A stretch of DNA of 64,000 nucleotides from Croceibacterium salegens (GTDB lineage Bacteria > Pseudomonadota > Alphaproteobacteria > Sphingomonadales > Sphingomonadaceae), in contig NZ_WTYM01000026.1 of NCBI RefSeq assembly GCF_009827435.1, positions 1-64,000 of the forward strand. Direction: 5' to 3'. Position numbers and translations under genes: made by a program. This document shows, one piece after another, positions 44,154-54,327 of the stretch. The first letter of the stretch is position 1; each line of letters starts with the position of its first letter. Under the pieces are notes generated by a model. It saw only the letters and a program-made list of their open reading frames with translations, was not told the DNA's origin and did not search any database.

Positions 44154-44657
44154 TCAACTCCCCCCCTCGCCTGGTTCTTCACTTCCAATGCCTTCTGCTA
44201 TGTTATCCAGAATCTCATCGACGGCGACACCCACTCTGGTCGCTGATCGGCGTCGTGCGGTTTTCCCCAAGCTTTCCACAGCTCCAGCGCGATTCCTTTC
44301 TGGATTCCTTGAAGGATTCTGGAAGTCATTTTGACCTGCCTCTCCCCGCCGATTTGACCTGGGTTTGACGTCATTTTGACCCCCAGGATAGAGTGCGTAT
44401 TCCGATGCGCACGTTCCAGGTTTCGTTCCCACGAACACTATGCGTCTGGTCGCTTTCAACTTCTTGAGCGACCGAGAAACCGTGGACGGCGACAGGCCAG
44501 ATACAGCGGCGAGATTCCCTTTCGTCATGAAGCAAAGTCCCGAGCCGTTGCCTACGCGGCACATATAGAGAAATACGTGCTTGGCGTTTCCACCAACGCC
44601 CCGGTCGTCGAAAGCTCGATCAAGGAGGCGCGGCGCGTTGCCCTTGGCCTTAGTCAT
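44154..44657 (-). CDS. Winged-helix DNA-binding protein (phage replication/regulator type)
   Basis: Protein of 167 aa with an N-terminal winged helix: LLDRAFDDRGVGGNAKHVFLYM, MTKGNLAAVSGLSPSTVSRSLKKLK and a wing. The second half is polar, low-complexity and probably disordered. Similar proteins occur early in phage and element operons. Overlaps the upstream HTH gene by eight bases. Confidence 0.72.
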   Translation of the reverse strand: MTKAKGNAPRLLDRAFDDRGVGGNAKHVFLYMCRVGNGSGLCFMTKGNLAAVSGLSPSTVSRSLKKLKATRRIVFVGTKPGTCASEYALYPGGQNDVKPRSNRRGEAGQNDFQNPSRNPERNRAGAVESLGKTARRRSATRVGVAVDEILDNIAEGIGSEEPGEGGS

Positions 44658-44856
44658 GATCGCCTCCCATCAAGCCGCGCTCTTCTGCTCGAAGGATTGC
44701 GTCTCGAGGGTACAGGACACGGCTCGAGATTTTCGTGTAGGTCGGTCCGACGCCCTTGAACCTCCAGCCTTCGAGGGTCCGCAAGCTAGTCCGCCACCGA
44801 TCGGCAAGCTCTTTAGGCGTCAGGAATGCATGCAAATCAATCGTTCGCTCAGTCAC
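44650..44856 (-). CDS. Excisionase-like / AlpA-type small helix-turn-helix protein
   Basis: Protein of 68 aa with the MerR-like fold of Xis/AlpA proteins: FLTPKELADRWRTSLRTLEGWRFKGVGPTY followed by SSRVLYPRDAILRAEERGL. Such proteins direct integrase toward excision or regulate it. It heads the small phage-like operon (HTH, winged helix, terminase, methylase). Confidence 0.78.
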   Translation of the reverse strand: MTERTIDLHAFLTPKELADRWRTSLRTLEGWRFKGVGPTYTKISSRVLYPRDAILRAEERGLMGGDHD

Positions 44857-44937
44857 GTGTCAGCACCTCTTGATTCTTACTGACGCGCTCAATTCCCCTG
44901 GAAGAAGCAAGAAATGAGGGGGAGATCAGGATTCGAT

Positions 44938-45540
44938 TTATTGCTTCGGCCGACCGCCGGTCTTGTAGCCAGTGGGGATCTTGGCTTCGACCCAGGCCAC
45001 CTTGAAGACATCATCCCCGACATGGAATTCAAACAAACGCTCTGCGAGATCTTGAATCATGGGCTTGGTCATTCCCGACTTGGGAGGAACGACGGAACAG
45101 ACCTGTTCGATGAACCAGATAAGCTTCGTGAGTCTTTCTTCAGCCGTCGAAGGAATGATTTCCACCTCCTCAAGCTTGCCAACCTGGCTTCTCACGAATG
45201 AAATTACTCCCGACTTTAGCAGGGCCGCAGGCGCAATCTCTTCGAATTGCAGCTTATGTCTTGGCAAAGCACGAACCCGCCATTCTGCGGACGAAAGGGC
45301 ATCGCGAAGTCGGCTGACGAACTCTTCGTGCAGTGCAATCCGTCTGAGATATTCCTTTGAGGGAGCCTCTGTTACCGTGCGCGGAGGAAAAGGGTCCCAC
45401 TGCTTAACGCTCCTCGGCGCAGGAGCGTGGATGACTTTTTCATACTCAGCCCATTCGCCATTCTTGGCCAAGTGGTCCCTGGCAAATTGCATAAGCGAGT
45501 AGCTTGCCCTGATACGGGCCGATCCGAACTTCCTTGTCAT
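44938..45540 (-). CDS. Hypothetical protein, 200 aa
   Basis: No family recognised. Largely helical by composition, charged, with a conserved-looking centre (QFEEIAPAALLKSGVISFVRSQVGKLEEV) and a basic tail ending GYKTGGRPKQ. The frame is open for its whole length and precedes the HTH operon on the same strand by 81 bases. Could be an element-encoded regulatory or replication accessory protein; that is a guess. Confidence 0.6.
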   Translation of the reverse strand: MTRKFGSARIRASYSLMQFARDHLAKNGEWAEYEKVIHAPAPRSVKQWDPFPPRTVTEAPSKEYLRRIALHEEFVSRLRDALSSAEWRVRALPRHKLQFEEIAPAALLKSGVISFVRSQVGKLEEVEIIPSTAEERLTKLIWFIEQVCSVVPPKSGMTKPMIQDLAERLFEFHVGDDVFKVAWVEAKIPTGYKTGGRPKQ

Positions 45541-46079
45541 CCGATCGGCTTAGACTTCCTGACTAATGGTCTACAATCTTTCGATGAATTTCGCTAATGC
45601 CAAAAGAGGTGGCGACGACAGTTCCAGTTGATTGCGGAATTATAACGGCGAATATGTCAAGTGGGCTGCGGCCCTACCTCGAGAAGGCCGCCTTAGGTGG
45701 ATTTTTGATGCCGAATGCTTGCGCCCTCAGGGGCCGAAGGGTTGTTTTTCCCTCCGCAGCGCGATTGCATCTACCGTGACCAATTCGGACAAGCCTGCCG
45801 GCGAGATTGTTGGCAAGCGAAAAATGCAGTTTTGAGTTGGCGCCGCAACGACTCACTGCTTTTCCGACTTCTGGGAGCGCCAGCTTTGCGGAGGCAGACG
45901 AGGGTAGGCCGACCTCATTGCAGTAATCGCTGAGCGGCATAAGAGTGCTAGAATCGGGCTGCTTGCGACTACATCCATATGTGTTACAAGTTATTATTCG
46001 GTCGAGCGACCCGAGTCGATTATTACTTCGTTGGTTATTTTACGCCGCCAACTTCGCAGTAACTGCGGAGCGATCCGTA
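45541..46079. promoter_or_regulatory. Promoter region of the Tc toxin locus (about 540 bases)
   Basis: Lies between a minus-strand hypothetical gene and the giant Tc gene on the plus strand. AT-richer than its flanks from about 45,940 to 46,080 (for example ATTATTCGG and TATTACTTCGTTGG), consistent with the toxin-locus promoter. Several short frames exist but none has a motif or ribosome-binding site. No hairpin or operator clear enough to call. Confidence 0.4.
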
Positions 46080-46106
46080 TTGCAACCTGTTGGGACGTCC
46101 AATGGC

Positions 46107-49100
46107 ATGATTGGCTTCGCAGACCAATCTCCTGAACGCTTCATGCTAGGTCATAGCCTAGAAGTGAACGGATTGTCCGGGGCAGTCAGTCTCGGCATCC
46201 CAATTCGCGCAACACCTGGTCGCAATGGTTTTCAGCCCGCGCTTTCGCTGAGCTACGCGGGTGGAGGTGCTAACTCGACGTTCGGAGTCGGCTGGGTGCT
46301 GACGGGCCTTGCCGCGATCGGCATTGATACCTCGCGCCGCGGCCCGCTCTATCGCGAGGGCGCCGATCGATACGCATTCAACGGCGGAATGTCGCTGGTA
46401 CCCTATCTTAACCGGGCCATTGACGGGAGTTGGCAGCCGGTCGTCGAGATTCGCGCAGGCCAGCGGGTAGAGCGCTACCGAAGTCAGACCGAACGGACGT
46501 TCGAAAAGTTCGAGAAATGGTTCGACCCAGCGACAGGTCGCGTCCACTGGCGTGCCTATTCCCGCAATGGTGTGATCTCGATTTTCGGACTCGCGGCAGA
46601 CAACTCTACCCGCATCGCCGATCCGGAAGATCCCGACAGGCGCACGTTCCAATGGCTGCTGGAGGCCCAATACGACCCTCGCGGAAACGCCATCATTTGC
46701 CAATATAAGGGCGAGGATTTCACTGGGGTTGACTCGGCCGCAAGTTTCGAGCGCCGACGCGTGCTCAGCGGAGCCGGTATGGCCCAGCGCTACCTCAAGC
46801 GAGTTTGTTACGGAAACAGCAAGCCGCTCTCTCCCGCGCAGCCAGCCGCAGCCGGCAATCAGTGGCATTTTGAGCTGGTTCTCGATTACGGCGAACACGG
46901 CGGGGCAACGCCAACGAGCGAAGAGAGCACGACTTGGCCGGTCCGCGCCGACCCGTTTTCAACTTTCGCGCCGGGCTTCGAACTGCGCACTTATCGCCTG
47001 TGCCGCCGGTTCCTGATGGTCCATCAATTTGCCGAGCTCGGGCCCGTGGCGCGAGTGGTCGGGGCTACCGAGCTGACCCATTTGGCAGATCCGGCCGGCA
47101 CAACCTTGCAGTCCGCATCCTTCCGCGGGTTCAGGACCGATCTGACTACCAATAAAGTGATTTCGCGAGCGACGCCTTCGCTCGCGATGAAATACAGCTC
47201 GGCCACCGTCGGCCAAGCCTTCGAGCCGATGACCGCCACAGAAAACCTCCCAATCGGCATCGATGGGGCGGCCTATCAGTGGTTCGACCTGCGCAACGAA
47301 GGTCTCCCGGGCATCCTGCATCGACTGGGCCAAGCGTGGTACTTCAAGGAAAATCTTGGCGGAGGGCGGTTCGGGACGGCCGAGCTTGTAGACGAGATTC
47401 CGATCGCGGCATCAGCTGCGTTCCAGCTCTCTGACTTCGACGGCGATGGGCAAACCAACCTTGCTAGCTTTGAGGGACGCGAGGCGGGAATTTTCGTGCG
47501 CGAGCGCAATGGGGGACGGTGGAGCGGCTACCAGACCTTGCGCAGACTGCCGCGCATCGACCTGGCCAACGCGCGCGTGCAGTGGGCCGATCTAAACGGC
47601 GACGGCTACCCGGACCTCTTGATCGACAAGCATGATGTGATCGTATGGTACCCGTCGGACCGCGGCGAGGGGTTCGCAGATCCGATCGAAATCGCTCGGC
47701 CTGAGGCTCGCGAAGGCGGTGCGCCTACGCTGCAAGCGTCATCCCGCATCAACACGTTTTTTGCAGACATGACGGGGGACGGCCGTCCCGACATGGTGCG
47801 GATCGATCGTGGCCGAGTGGAATACTGGCCCCACCTGGGGGAAGCACGGTTCGGCCCAGGCGTCCTGATGGAAGATGCGCCCGCGCTGGACGACTTCGGA
47901 GAGCTCGATCCCGCGCGGCTGCGGCTGGTCGACCTGGGCAGCATGGGGGGGGCCAGCCTGCTGTACCTCGGTCGCGGGGTCATCCGCTATTGGATAAATC
48001 GATCGGGCAACAGTTTCGCACCGGAGGCGCGGATCACCGGGCTGCCTTACATCGACAACTTGTCGTCCGTCGAAGTGTTCGACCTGCTAGGAGATGGTTC
48101 GCGCTGCCTCGTTTGGTCCAGCCCACTAGGCGCCCAGCACGGTCAGGCGATCAATTATCTGCGCTTGTCCGACGAATTGCCGCCCCGCCTGTTGTTGTCG
48201 GTGACCAATGGCATGGGCCAGGAAACCCGCTTCGTCTACCGCTCCTCGGCCAAGGACTTTTTGCGGGACAAGGCAAACGGCGTCCCCTGGCGGACGCAAA
48301 TTCCTCATCACCGGATGGTGGTGGGATCAGTCGAAGGCATCGATCGAGTTGCCGCCGTCGCGGTAACCACGCGTCACGAATATCGCGACGGCTACTTCGA
48401 CAATGCGTCGCGGCGATTCGTGGGCTTTGCCTCGGTCGATGCCTACGACACCGATCTCAGCCGTGCTGGAGGCGAGGCGGCCTCCGAGGACAATGCGCCG
48501 CCGACTTTGATCAGGACGTGGTACAACACTGGATCTTCCAACGCAGACGCGAGCCCAGAGCCCGACGTTTATCGCGGGGACACCCTCGCCGCCCGCTTGC
48601 CCGAACCGTTTCTTTGCGATGTAGCTAACCTAACCACCGAGGAACAGGTCGAGGCGTTGGCGTGCGTCGCCGGCACCCTTCGGCGGCAAGAGGTCTTTGC
48701 GGTGCGCGCCGACGGCACCCGCGCGCCCCATCCGCTTAGGGTCACCGAATACGCCTACTGTATTCGTCTCATTCAACCCACGCGCAGCGAACGCGATGCC
48801 GTTTTCGCCTTCATACAAAGCGAGACGGTGGGGCGTGATTACGACGAAGATCCAAGCGACCCTCGTGTCACTCACCAGTTCCAGCTCGATCACGATGACA
48901 GCGGCAATGTCACTCGCCGCTTGTCACTCGCCTACCCGCGGCGATCCGGGGCAATTGGCACGATCGCCGGCCAGGGGGTGCTGCACGCAACGCTGGTCGA
49001 CCGCGAGGTTCAGAATTACGACCAAATCGACCGTTTCGAGCTCGGGATCGAACTAAGCGAACGTCACTTCAATGTATCTGGTATCCCCCCCCCGGCGGGC

Positions 49101-52100
49101 GAACTATACCCGATCGATACCATTCGCGTGCAGATCGCGGTAGCGCTGGCTGATATACTCGAGTTTCACGAGGCACCCGACGGCGCCTTGCCCCAAGCCA
49201 AGCTCACGACGTGGCGTCGCGGCCGCTTCTGGAACGATGGTCTGACCGCGGTCCTGCCACCCGGCGAGGTCGGCTCGATCGTACTTCTCAATCGCGAGGA
49301 GCGCGCCGCTTACCCCGCGGCGGGCATCGCTTCAGTGTTTGGCGGCCGCGTTGACGTGGGCATGTTGGGAACCGAAGCGCAACTTACCTTGGCGGATGGG
49401 CACTGGTGGGTAAGCGACGCACAGTACGTCTACTCTGCACGCGATCATTTTCACCGGCTGAGGCAGCAATCGAGCCCCGGCGGCGGTTTGCAGACTTTTG
49501 CTTTCGATCCGCACGATCTGCTGGTCACATCGGTCACTGACGCATTCGGCAACCGGATCAGCGGAATTTCCGACTACCACGTCATGGCCTCGTCCTCCGT
49601 GACTGATGCCAACGGCAATGTGTCAGAGACGCTTTACGACCCTCTGGGCCTGTCGTCAGTTGTATCCACCCACGGCGATCAGATTGGCGCAGATGGCGGG
49701 ATCCACCCCGTGGGCGGCGACCCGCTGGCCCTTTATACACCTCGAGCCAATTTCACGTTCGCCGACGTCATCGCCAATCCGGCACGATTCCTCCAGCACG
49801 CGAGCCGTTTCGTCCATTGCGACATGGCTGCGTTCGAACGCGGCGAGGGTCCAGTCAGGTCGATCCTACTAGAGCGGGAGCAGCATCGTCATGACGGCGA
49901 AGGAAACACCACCGCATCCTCCGCCATCCGGGTCACGATCAACTATCTCGACGGGTCGGGCCGTCCGGTTCAAGTTAAGTTGCGCTGCGGTCCCGGAGAA
50001 GCGATCGAGCGCAGCGCGACCGGAGCGGTCGTGGTCGACGGCATGGGCCGCCCCAAGACGGTGCCGGTTGCGGTGCGCTGGGCGGCCAGCGGGCACGAAG
50101 TGCGCAACAACAAGGGCTGGCTCATCCGCAAGTACGAGCCGTGGTTTTCCAGCACCGAGGCTTTCGAATCCGATCTCGAGCTTCGGCACTATGGCACCGC
50201 AGTCCGCAGCCTCTACGATTCGGTCGGACGGGTAGTGCGGCAGGAATTCGCCAACGGCAGCTTCGCCACTTCAGCGCATTCGGCATGGCAAGTTCGCAAC
50301 AGCGACGCAAACGATAACGTGACCGGATCTGCTTACGAAGCGGCTCGCATCGCATTACCGGCCGGAAGCGCAGAGCAAGGTGCGCTGCTCAAGGCGCAGC
50401 TCCATGCGCGCACGCCCCGGATTGTGGACATCGACGCCCTTGGACGAGCCATCGCCGTCACCGAGACTGGAAACGATGGCGCCAAGCGTCGCTCGTCGAT
50501 CGAGTACGATGTGCTTGGGTCGCCCAAGCGCTTTGTCGATCCGCGCGGACTGACCGCGTTCGCCTACGAATCCGATATGCTCGGGCGGGTGCTTTGCGAA
50601 AGCGGCATCGATGCGGGTGATCGCTGGTCGCTGTTCGACACGCACGGTCGCCTTATCAGGCGGTGGGACGGAAAAGGCCAGCAGCATGTCTATGGGTTTG
50701 ACGCCAATGGGCGCCATGTTTCCACCCGATCTGTCGAGCCCGGCGGAATCGACGTCCAGACCGAACTGCTGGTTTACGGCGACAATCCGGCGATGCCACA
50801 GGCGCAGCGGCGCAATCAGCGCGGACGGTTAGTCGAGCATCGAGATGAGGCCGGGATCGTGCGTTTCAACAGGCGCCATATGGACGGCACGGTCCTGGCC
50901 AAGCGACGGGTGCTTCGCGACGGCACCAATGCACACAAGACGGCGGTCGACTGGTCCAGCCCCACGGCGGTGACACTCCAGACTGTGGCGTATTCCTCGA
51001 GCCAAGAGATCGACGCGCTTGGCCGTCCGGTGATTCAAGAGCTGCCGGACCAGACACGACGCGAGCTAACCTATTCGCCACTCGGCCACCTTGAACAACT
51101 CCACTTGAGTACCGCTGATGGGCGCCTCGATCGCCTGGTCATCCTCGAAGCAACGGAGGCCAATGCCCGCGGCCAGCCTACCCGGATCGCGTTCGGAAAC
51201 GGAGTCGAGACAGCCTTTTCCTACGACCCAGAGACGCTCCGTCTGGCCCGCCTGACGACGCGTTCCGCCGTCAGTGGCCGGACCTACCAGGACGTCGGCT
51301 ATACCTATGATCCGGTCGGCAATATCACGCGCCTGCACGACATGGCCCAAGATCCCGGCGCCAACGTGCCCCTTATGCAGGGACTGACCGTCAGTGCTGT
51401 GTGTGAATATACATACGATCCGTACTATCGGCTGGTCGCGGCTACCGGACGGATCCATCAGGCGCTGCTGCAACACGATTATCGCGAGGGGTTGAGTGAA
51501 CCCGACGCACTGAAGGGCACTCGCCACCTGAGCCTCAACAACGGCGCAGCGATCGAACGCTACACCCGTCAATATGCCTACGACATGTCCGGCAACTTCT
51601 TGCAGATGCGCCACATCGGCGTCTCGCGCAGTTGGACGACCGATTATCGGACATCGCCGCAGTCAAATCGCACGCTGCCCCGCAACGATATTAATGGAAA
51701 TGCGATCACCAGCCCGGAAGGCTACTTCGACGCCAACGGCAACACCGTTCGGCTGCCACACCTGCGGGCCATGCAGTGGAACTCCGATAACAGGCTTATC
51801 CGGGCAGTTGTCATCGACCGCTCCGCGGCCGGCGATCCGGACGATGCCGAGTACCATGTCTATGGCGGCGATGGGCAACGGGTGCGCCGCGTCAGCGAAC
51901 GGCTGGTGGGAGGCGCGGTCGAAACCGTCGAGACAATATTCATGGATGGGTGCGAGATTCGCCGCATCGTGCGTGCGGGAACCGTGCGGCTCCATCGACT
52001 CACATCGCACATCTCGGACGGCTCGCGCCGGCTTGCCACTCTTCACCAGTGGCGCATCGATGACGCCGCTCGAGAAACCGACGACATCGCGGCCAAGAAG

Positions 52101-54317
52101 CTCCACTTCCTCGTCGGCAACCACCTCGGCTCGGTAGCGCTGGAGCTCGACGAGGCCGGCGCTGTCCTCTCCTACGAAGAATACTTTCCGTTCGGCGGGA
52201 CGAGCTTCCTGGCGGGTCGCAACGCGCGCGAAATTAAGCTCAAGGACTTACGCTATTGCGGTAAGTGCCGCGACGACATGACCGGTCTCTATTGCTATGA
52301 GTACCGGTTCTATGCACCGTTCATCGGTAACTGGTTGAGTCCCGATCCGCTAGGTCCTGGGGCCGGGCTCAATTCCTATTGCTTCGTCAATAACAACCCG
52401 ATCGTCTTCATCGATCCACTTGGCCTCGACATCGCGGGGGTGGTCGAGGGCGGCCCAAAGGGGATGACCAAGCAACAAGCGATCAACTACTACAATTGGA
52501 ACTTCGCCTATCCGAACGGCTGGCGGCTGACCGATATCCGTCGCCCGACCGCGAGCGAGAAGAAAGAGCACCCTACGATGGAGTGGGTCGAGAAGGACTC
52601 TCGGCCGCTGACCGACAAAGAAAAGGCCATCATCAAAAAGGTCAACACTTCCAGTGCAGAAACAGCCGCCCAAAAGGAAGCAATTTACGAGATAAGGGAA
52701 GCTCTTTCCTCACTGGATGACATTACATCGTTGGATCTGACGAACGCGGACCTCTCCAGCGACAATAACAAAGAGGGCTCCGAGGGGAGTGAGGGAGCCG
52801 AGGACAAGGGCGGCGGCGACGCCGACAAGGGTGAAGGGAACAAGAGCGAAGGCGAGAAGGGCGACACCGGCGGAACCGGAACGGCGGATTCCGGCGATGG
52901 CACGGGTTCCGGCAAGACCGGGACCGGCGCCGGTGGAGGCGGTACGGGGGACGGTACAGGAACCGCGGAGGGAAAGGGCTCCGGAGAAGGAAAGGGATCA
53001 GGTAGCGGCATCGGCAGCTCGGCCAAGAAGGGCAGCACTGGTAGCACAAAGACCGGCGGAACAATCAGTGGCGGGAAACCCGGCGGCAAAGAAGGCGGTC
53101 GCGAGGGAGGGACTGGTACCGGCAAACCTCAGGGCAACACTGGCATCGCCGATGGCCTGCAAGGCGGCACCGGGACCACCGTTCCACCTCCCGGCACCCA
53201 GATCGATCCAAACGGTGTCCCCTACACGCCCGACATGAAGCTGACCGAAGTCACGCCGGAGGCCGGCACGCCCGACAATCCGAATGGCGGCGGGGGCGGC
53301 GGCACCGAGGGTGACGTCCGCGGATCGCCCGGGACGGAAGGAGGGAGCGGCAACCGGCCCGGCGGGATCGAGGGCGGTTCGCCCGAAGGTTTGCCCGGAT
53401 CGACCGGGAGCGGCAGTTCGGGCCAAGGGCCTAACACAGGACGTGAAGGCGGCGAGGCCGGCGGCAGCGAAGGCGGCCTGATCGGCGGTCAGGGCACATG
53501 GAGCCTGCCAACCTGGCTCGCCTCGCCAATCAACTCGGTGATCGAAGTCGGCGGCAAAGTGCTCGATGTCGTGCAGATCGGGCTCGACATCATCGGTCTC
53601 ATCCCCGGTCTCGGCGAGATCGCCGATGGCCTCAACGGCCTCATTTCACTGGCCCGCGGCGATTACGCCGGCGCGGCCCTAAGCTTCGCGGCGATGATCC
53701 CTTTCGCCGGTTGGCTCGCGAGCGCCGGCAAGTTCGCCAAACGCGCGACCAAGGCTACCGAGCTGGCGAAGGAAGCCTCGCACCTAGCTAAATACGCCGA
53801 CGAAGCGGCCGAAGTCGGCGGGGTAATCGCGCGTAATGCCGATGAAATGGCGGAGGTGGTGGCCAAAGGTGCGGATGAATTAGGGACATTCACTGCCGCG
53901 GGCTCAGAAGTATTTCACGCGCCGGGGGTCACCCGAGTTGGCGAGGACGTCGTCTCAAAGCGCGTGGCCGGCAATGTAAAACAACTTCCTGGTACACATG
54001 ACGCAGTTGTTCATGGAACCATGGTTGATGAGGCAGGGGCGATGTTCAACGTGGATGGATTGCCCACACACACAAACCAGATTGCTGACGCCATTCGCGC
54101 CAATCCAGCTTGGAACGGAGAGCCGGTGCGGCTGGTAACTTGCTGGGGCGGGTGCGGCCCAGCGAAGGAACTTGCCAACATACTTAAAGTCGATGTTATT
54201 GGCGCAACCGATAAAGTTCTAGTTGAGCAGGTCGCAAACGCAACCGCTCAGGTAGCAAATGGCGGCTTCTGGAAAATATTTTCACCGACAGGGATTGAAA
54301 AGGTTTTCATTCCATAA
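46107..54317 (+). CDS. TcB-TcC fusion (SpvB + RHS shell) with pre-toxin domain and C-terminal toxin tip
   Basis: Protein of 2,736 aa forming a hollow RHS shell that would encapsulate a toxin. SpvB-type start (LGIPIRATPGRNGFQPALSLSYAGGG, about 30-330) is followed by VCBS/FG-GAP-like repeats (SDFDGDGQTNLASF, ADLNGDGYPDLLI, ADMTGDGRPDMV), the TcdB middle, then many YD repeats (about 1,125-2,030) closing with the RHS core YRFYAPFIGNWLSPDPLGPG (about 2,070-2,110). Next are a Gly-rich linker (about 2,213-2,461), a pre-toxin domain (VLDVVQIGLDIIGLIPGLGE, about 2,470-2,575) and a 145-aa tip with His2636 (VVHG) and Cys2679 (LVTCWGG). ATG 46107 has weak GGGA; a TTG at 46080 after GGAG is an alternative start. 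The tip is AT-richer than the shell. Confidence 0.9.
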   Translation: MIGFADQSPERFMLGHSLEVNGLSGAVSLGIPIRATPGRNGFQPALSLSYAGGGANSTFGVGWVLTGLAAIGIDTSRRGPLYREGADRYAFNGGMSLVPYLNRAIDGSWQPVVEIRAGQRVERYRSQTERTFEKFEKWFDPATGRVHWRAYSRNGVISIFGLAADNSTRIADPEDPDRRTFQWLLEAQYDPRGNAIICQYKGEDFTGVDSAASFERRRVLSGAGMAQRYLKRVCYGNSKPLSPAQPAAAGNQWHFELVLDYGEHGGATPTSEESTTWPVRADPFSTFAPGFELRTYRLCRRFLMVHQFAELGPVARVVGATELTHLADPAGTTLQSASFRGFRTDLTTNKVISRATPSLAMKYSSATVGQAFEPMTATENLPIGIDGAAYQWFDLRNEGLPGILHRLGQAWYFKENLGGGRFGTAELVDEIPIAASAAFQLSDFDGDGQTNLASFEGREAGIFVRERNGGRWSGYQTLRRLPRIDLANARVQWADLNGDGYPDLLIDKHDVIVWYPSDRGEGFADPIEIARPEAREGGAPTLQASSRINTFFADMTGDGRPDMVRIDRGRVEYWPHLGEARFGPGVLMEDAPALDDFGELDPARLRLVDLGSMGGASLLYLGRGVIRYWINRSGNSFAPEARITGLPYIDNLSSVEVFDLLGDGSRCLVWSSPLGAQHGQAINYLRLSDELPPRLLLSVTNGMGQETRFVYRSSAKDFLRDKANGVPWRTQIPHHRMVVGSVEGIDRVAAVAVTTRHEYRDGYFDNASRRFVGFASVDAYDTDLSRAGGEAASEDNAPPTLIRTWYNTGSSNADASPEPDVYRGDTLAARLPEPFLCDVANLTTEEQVEALACVAGTLRRQEVFAVRADGTRAPHPLRVTEYAYCIRLIQPTRSERDAVFAFIQSETVGRDYDEDPSDPRVTHQFQLDHDDSGNVTRRLSLAYPRRSGAIGTIAGQGVLHATLVDREVQNYDQIDRFELGIELSERHFNVSGIPPPAGELYPIDTIRVQIAVALADILEFHEAPDGALPQAKLTTWRRGRFWNDGLTAVLPPGEVGSIVLLNREERAAYPAAGIASVFGGRVDVGMLGTEAQLTLADGHWWVSDAQYVYSARDHFHRLRQQSSPGGGLQTFAFDPHDLLVTSVTDAFGNRISGISDYHVMASSSVTDANGNVSETLYDPLGLSSVVSTHGDQIGADGGIHPVGGDPLALYTPRANFTFADVIANPARFLQHASRFVHCDMAAFERGEGPVRSILLEREQHRHDGEGNTTASSAIRVTINYLDGSGRPVQVKLRCGPGEAIERSATGAVVVDGMGRPKTVPVAVRWAASGHEVRNNKGWLIRKYEPWFSSTEAFESDLELRHYGTAVRSLYDSVGRVVRQEFANGSFATSAHSAWQVRNSDANDNVTGSAYEAARIALPAGSAEQGALLKAQLHARTPRIVDIDALGRAIAVTETGNDGAKRRSSIEYDVLGSPKRFVDPRGLTAFAYESDMLGRVLCESGIDAGDRWSLFDTHGRLIRRWDGKGQQHVYGFDANGRHVSTRSVEPGGIDVQTELLVYGDNPAMPQAQRRNQRGRLVEHRDEAGIVRFNRRHMDGTVLAKRRVLRDGTNAHKTAVDWSSPTAVTLQTVAYSSSQEIDALGRPVIQELPDQTRRELTYSPLGHLEQLHLSTADGRLDRLVILEATEANARGQPTRIAFGNGVETAFSYDPETLRLARLTTRSAVSGRTYQDVGYTYDPVGNITRLHDMAQDPGANVPLMQGLTVSAVCEYTYDPYYRLVAATGRIHQALLQHDYREGLSEPDALKGTRHLSLNNGAAIERYTRQYAYDMSGNFLQMRHIGVSRSWTTDYRTSPQSNRTLPRNDINGNAITSPEGYFDANGNTVRLPHLRAMQWNSDNRLIRAVVIDRSAAGDPDDAEYHVYGGDGQRVRRVSERLVGGAVETVETIFMDGCEIRRIVRAGTVRLHRLTSHISDGSRRLATLHQWRIDDAARETDDIAAKKLHFLVGNHLGSVALELDEAGAVLSYEEYFPFGGTSFLAGRNAREIKLKDLRYCGKCRDDMTGLYCYEYRFYAPFIGNWLSPDPLGPGAGLNSYCFVNNNPIVFIDPLGLDIAGVVEGGPKGMTKQQAINYYNWNFAYPNGWRLTDIRRPTASEKKEHPTMEWVEKDSRPLTDKEKAIIKKVNTSSAETAAQKEAIYEIREALSSLDDITSLDLTNADLSSDNNKEGSEGSEGAEDKGGGDADKGEGNKSEGEKGDTGGTGTADSGDGTGSGKTGTGAGGGGTGDGTGTAEGKGSGEGKGSGSGIGSSAKKGSTGSTKTGGTISGGKPGGKEGGREGGTGTGKPQGNTGIADGLQGGTGTTVPPPGTQIDPNGVPYTPDMKLTEVTPEAGTPDNPNGGGGGGTEGDVRGSPGTEGGSGNRPGGIEGGSPEGLPGSTGSGSSGQGPNTGREGGEAGGSEGGLIGGQGTWSLPTWLASPINSVIEVGGKVLDVVQIGLDIIGLIPGLGEIADGLNGLISLARGDYAGAALSFAAMIPFAGWLASAGKFAKRATKATELAKEASHLAKYADEAAEVGGVIARNADEMAEVVAKGADELGTFTAAGSEVFHAPGVTRVGEDVVSKRVAGNVKQLPGTHDAVVHGTMVDEAGAMFNVDGLPTHTNQIADAIRANPAWNGEPVRLVTCWGGCGPAKELANILKVDVIGATDKVLVEQVANATAQVANGGFWKIFSPTGIEKVFIP

Positions 54318-54327
54318 GGAGGTCTTT

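Noticed and set aside
43826-44188. Minus-strand frame of 120 codons between terminase and winged-helix genes
   Set aside because: Low-complexity translation crossing a nine-base homopolymer; no similarity to any family I know.
45945-46106. N-terminal extension of the TcB-TcC protein from a GTG at 45945
   Set aside because: The 54 extra residues have AT-rich, promoter-like DNA, no ribosome-binding site and no SpvB similarity; a start at 46080 or 46107 fits better.
52685-53437. Pro-rich and Arg-rich frames on both strands across the toxin-gene linker
   Set aside because: They are out-of-frame readings of the Gly/Ser/Glu-rich repeat DNA; the plus-strand toxin frame is continuous through it.
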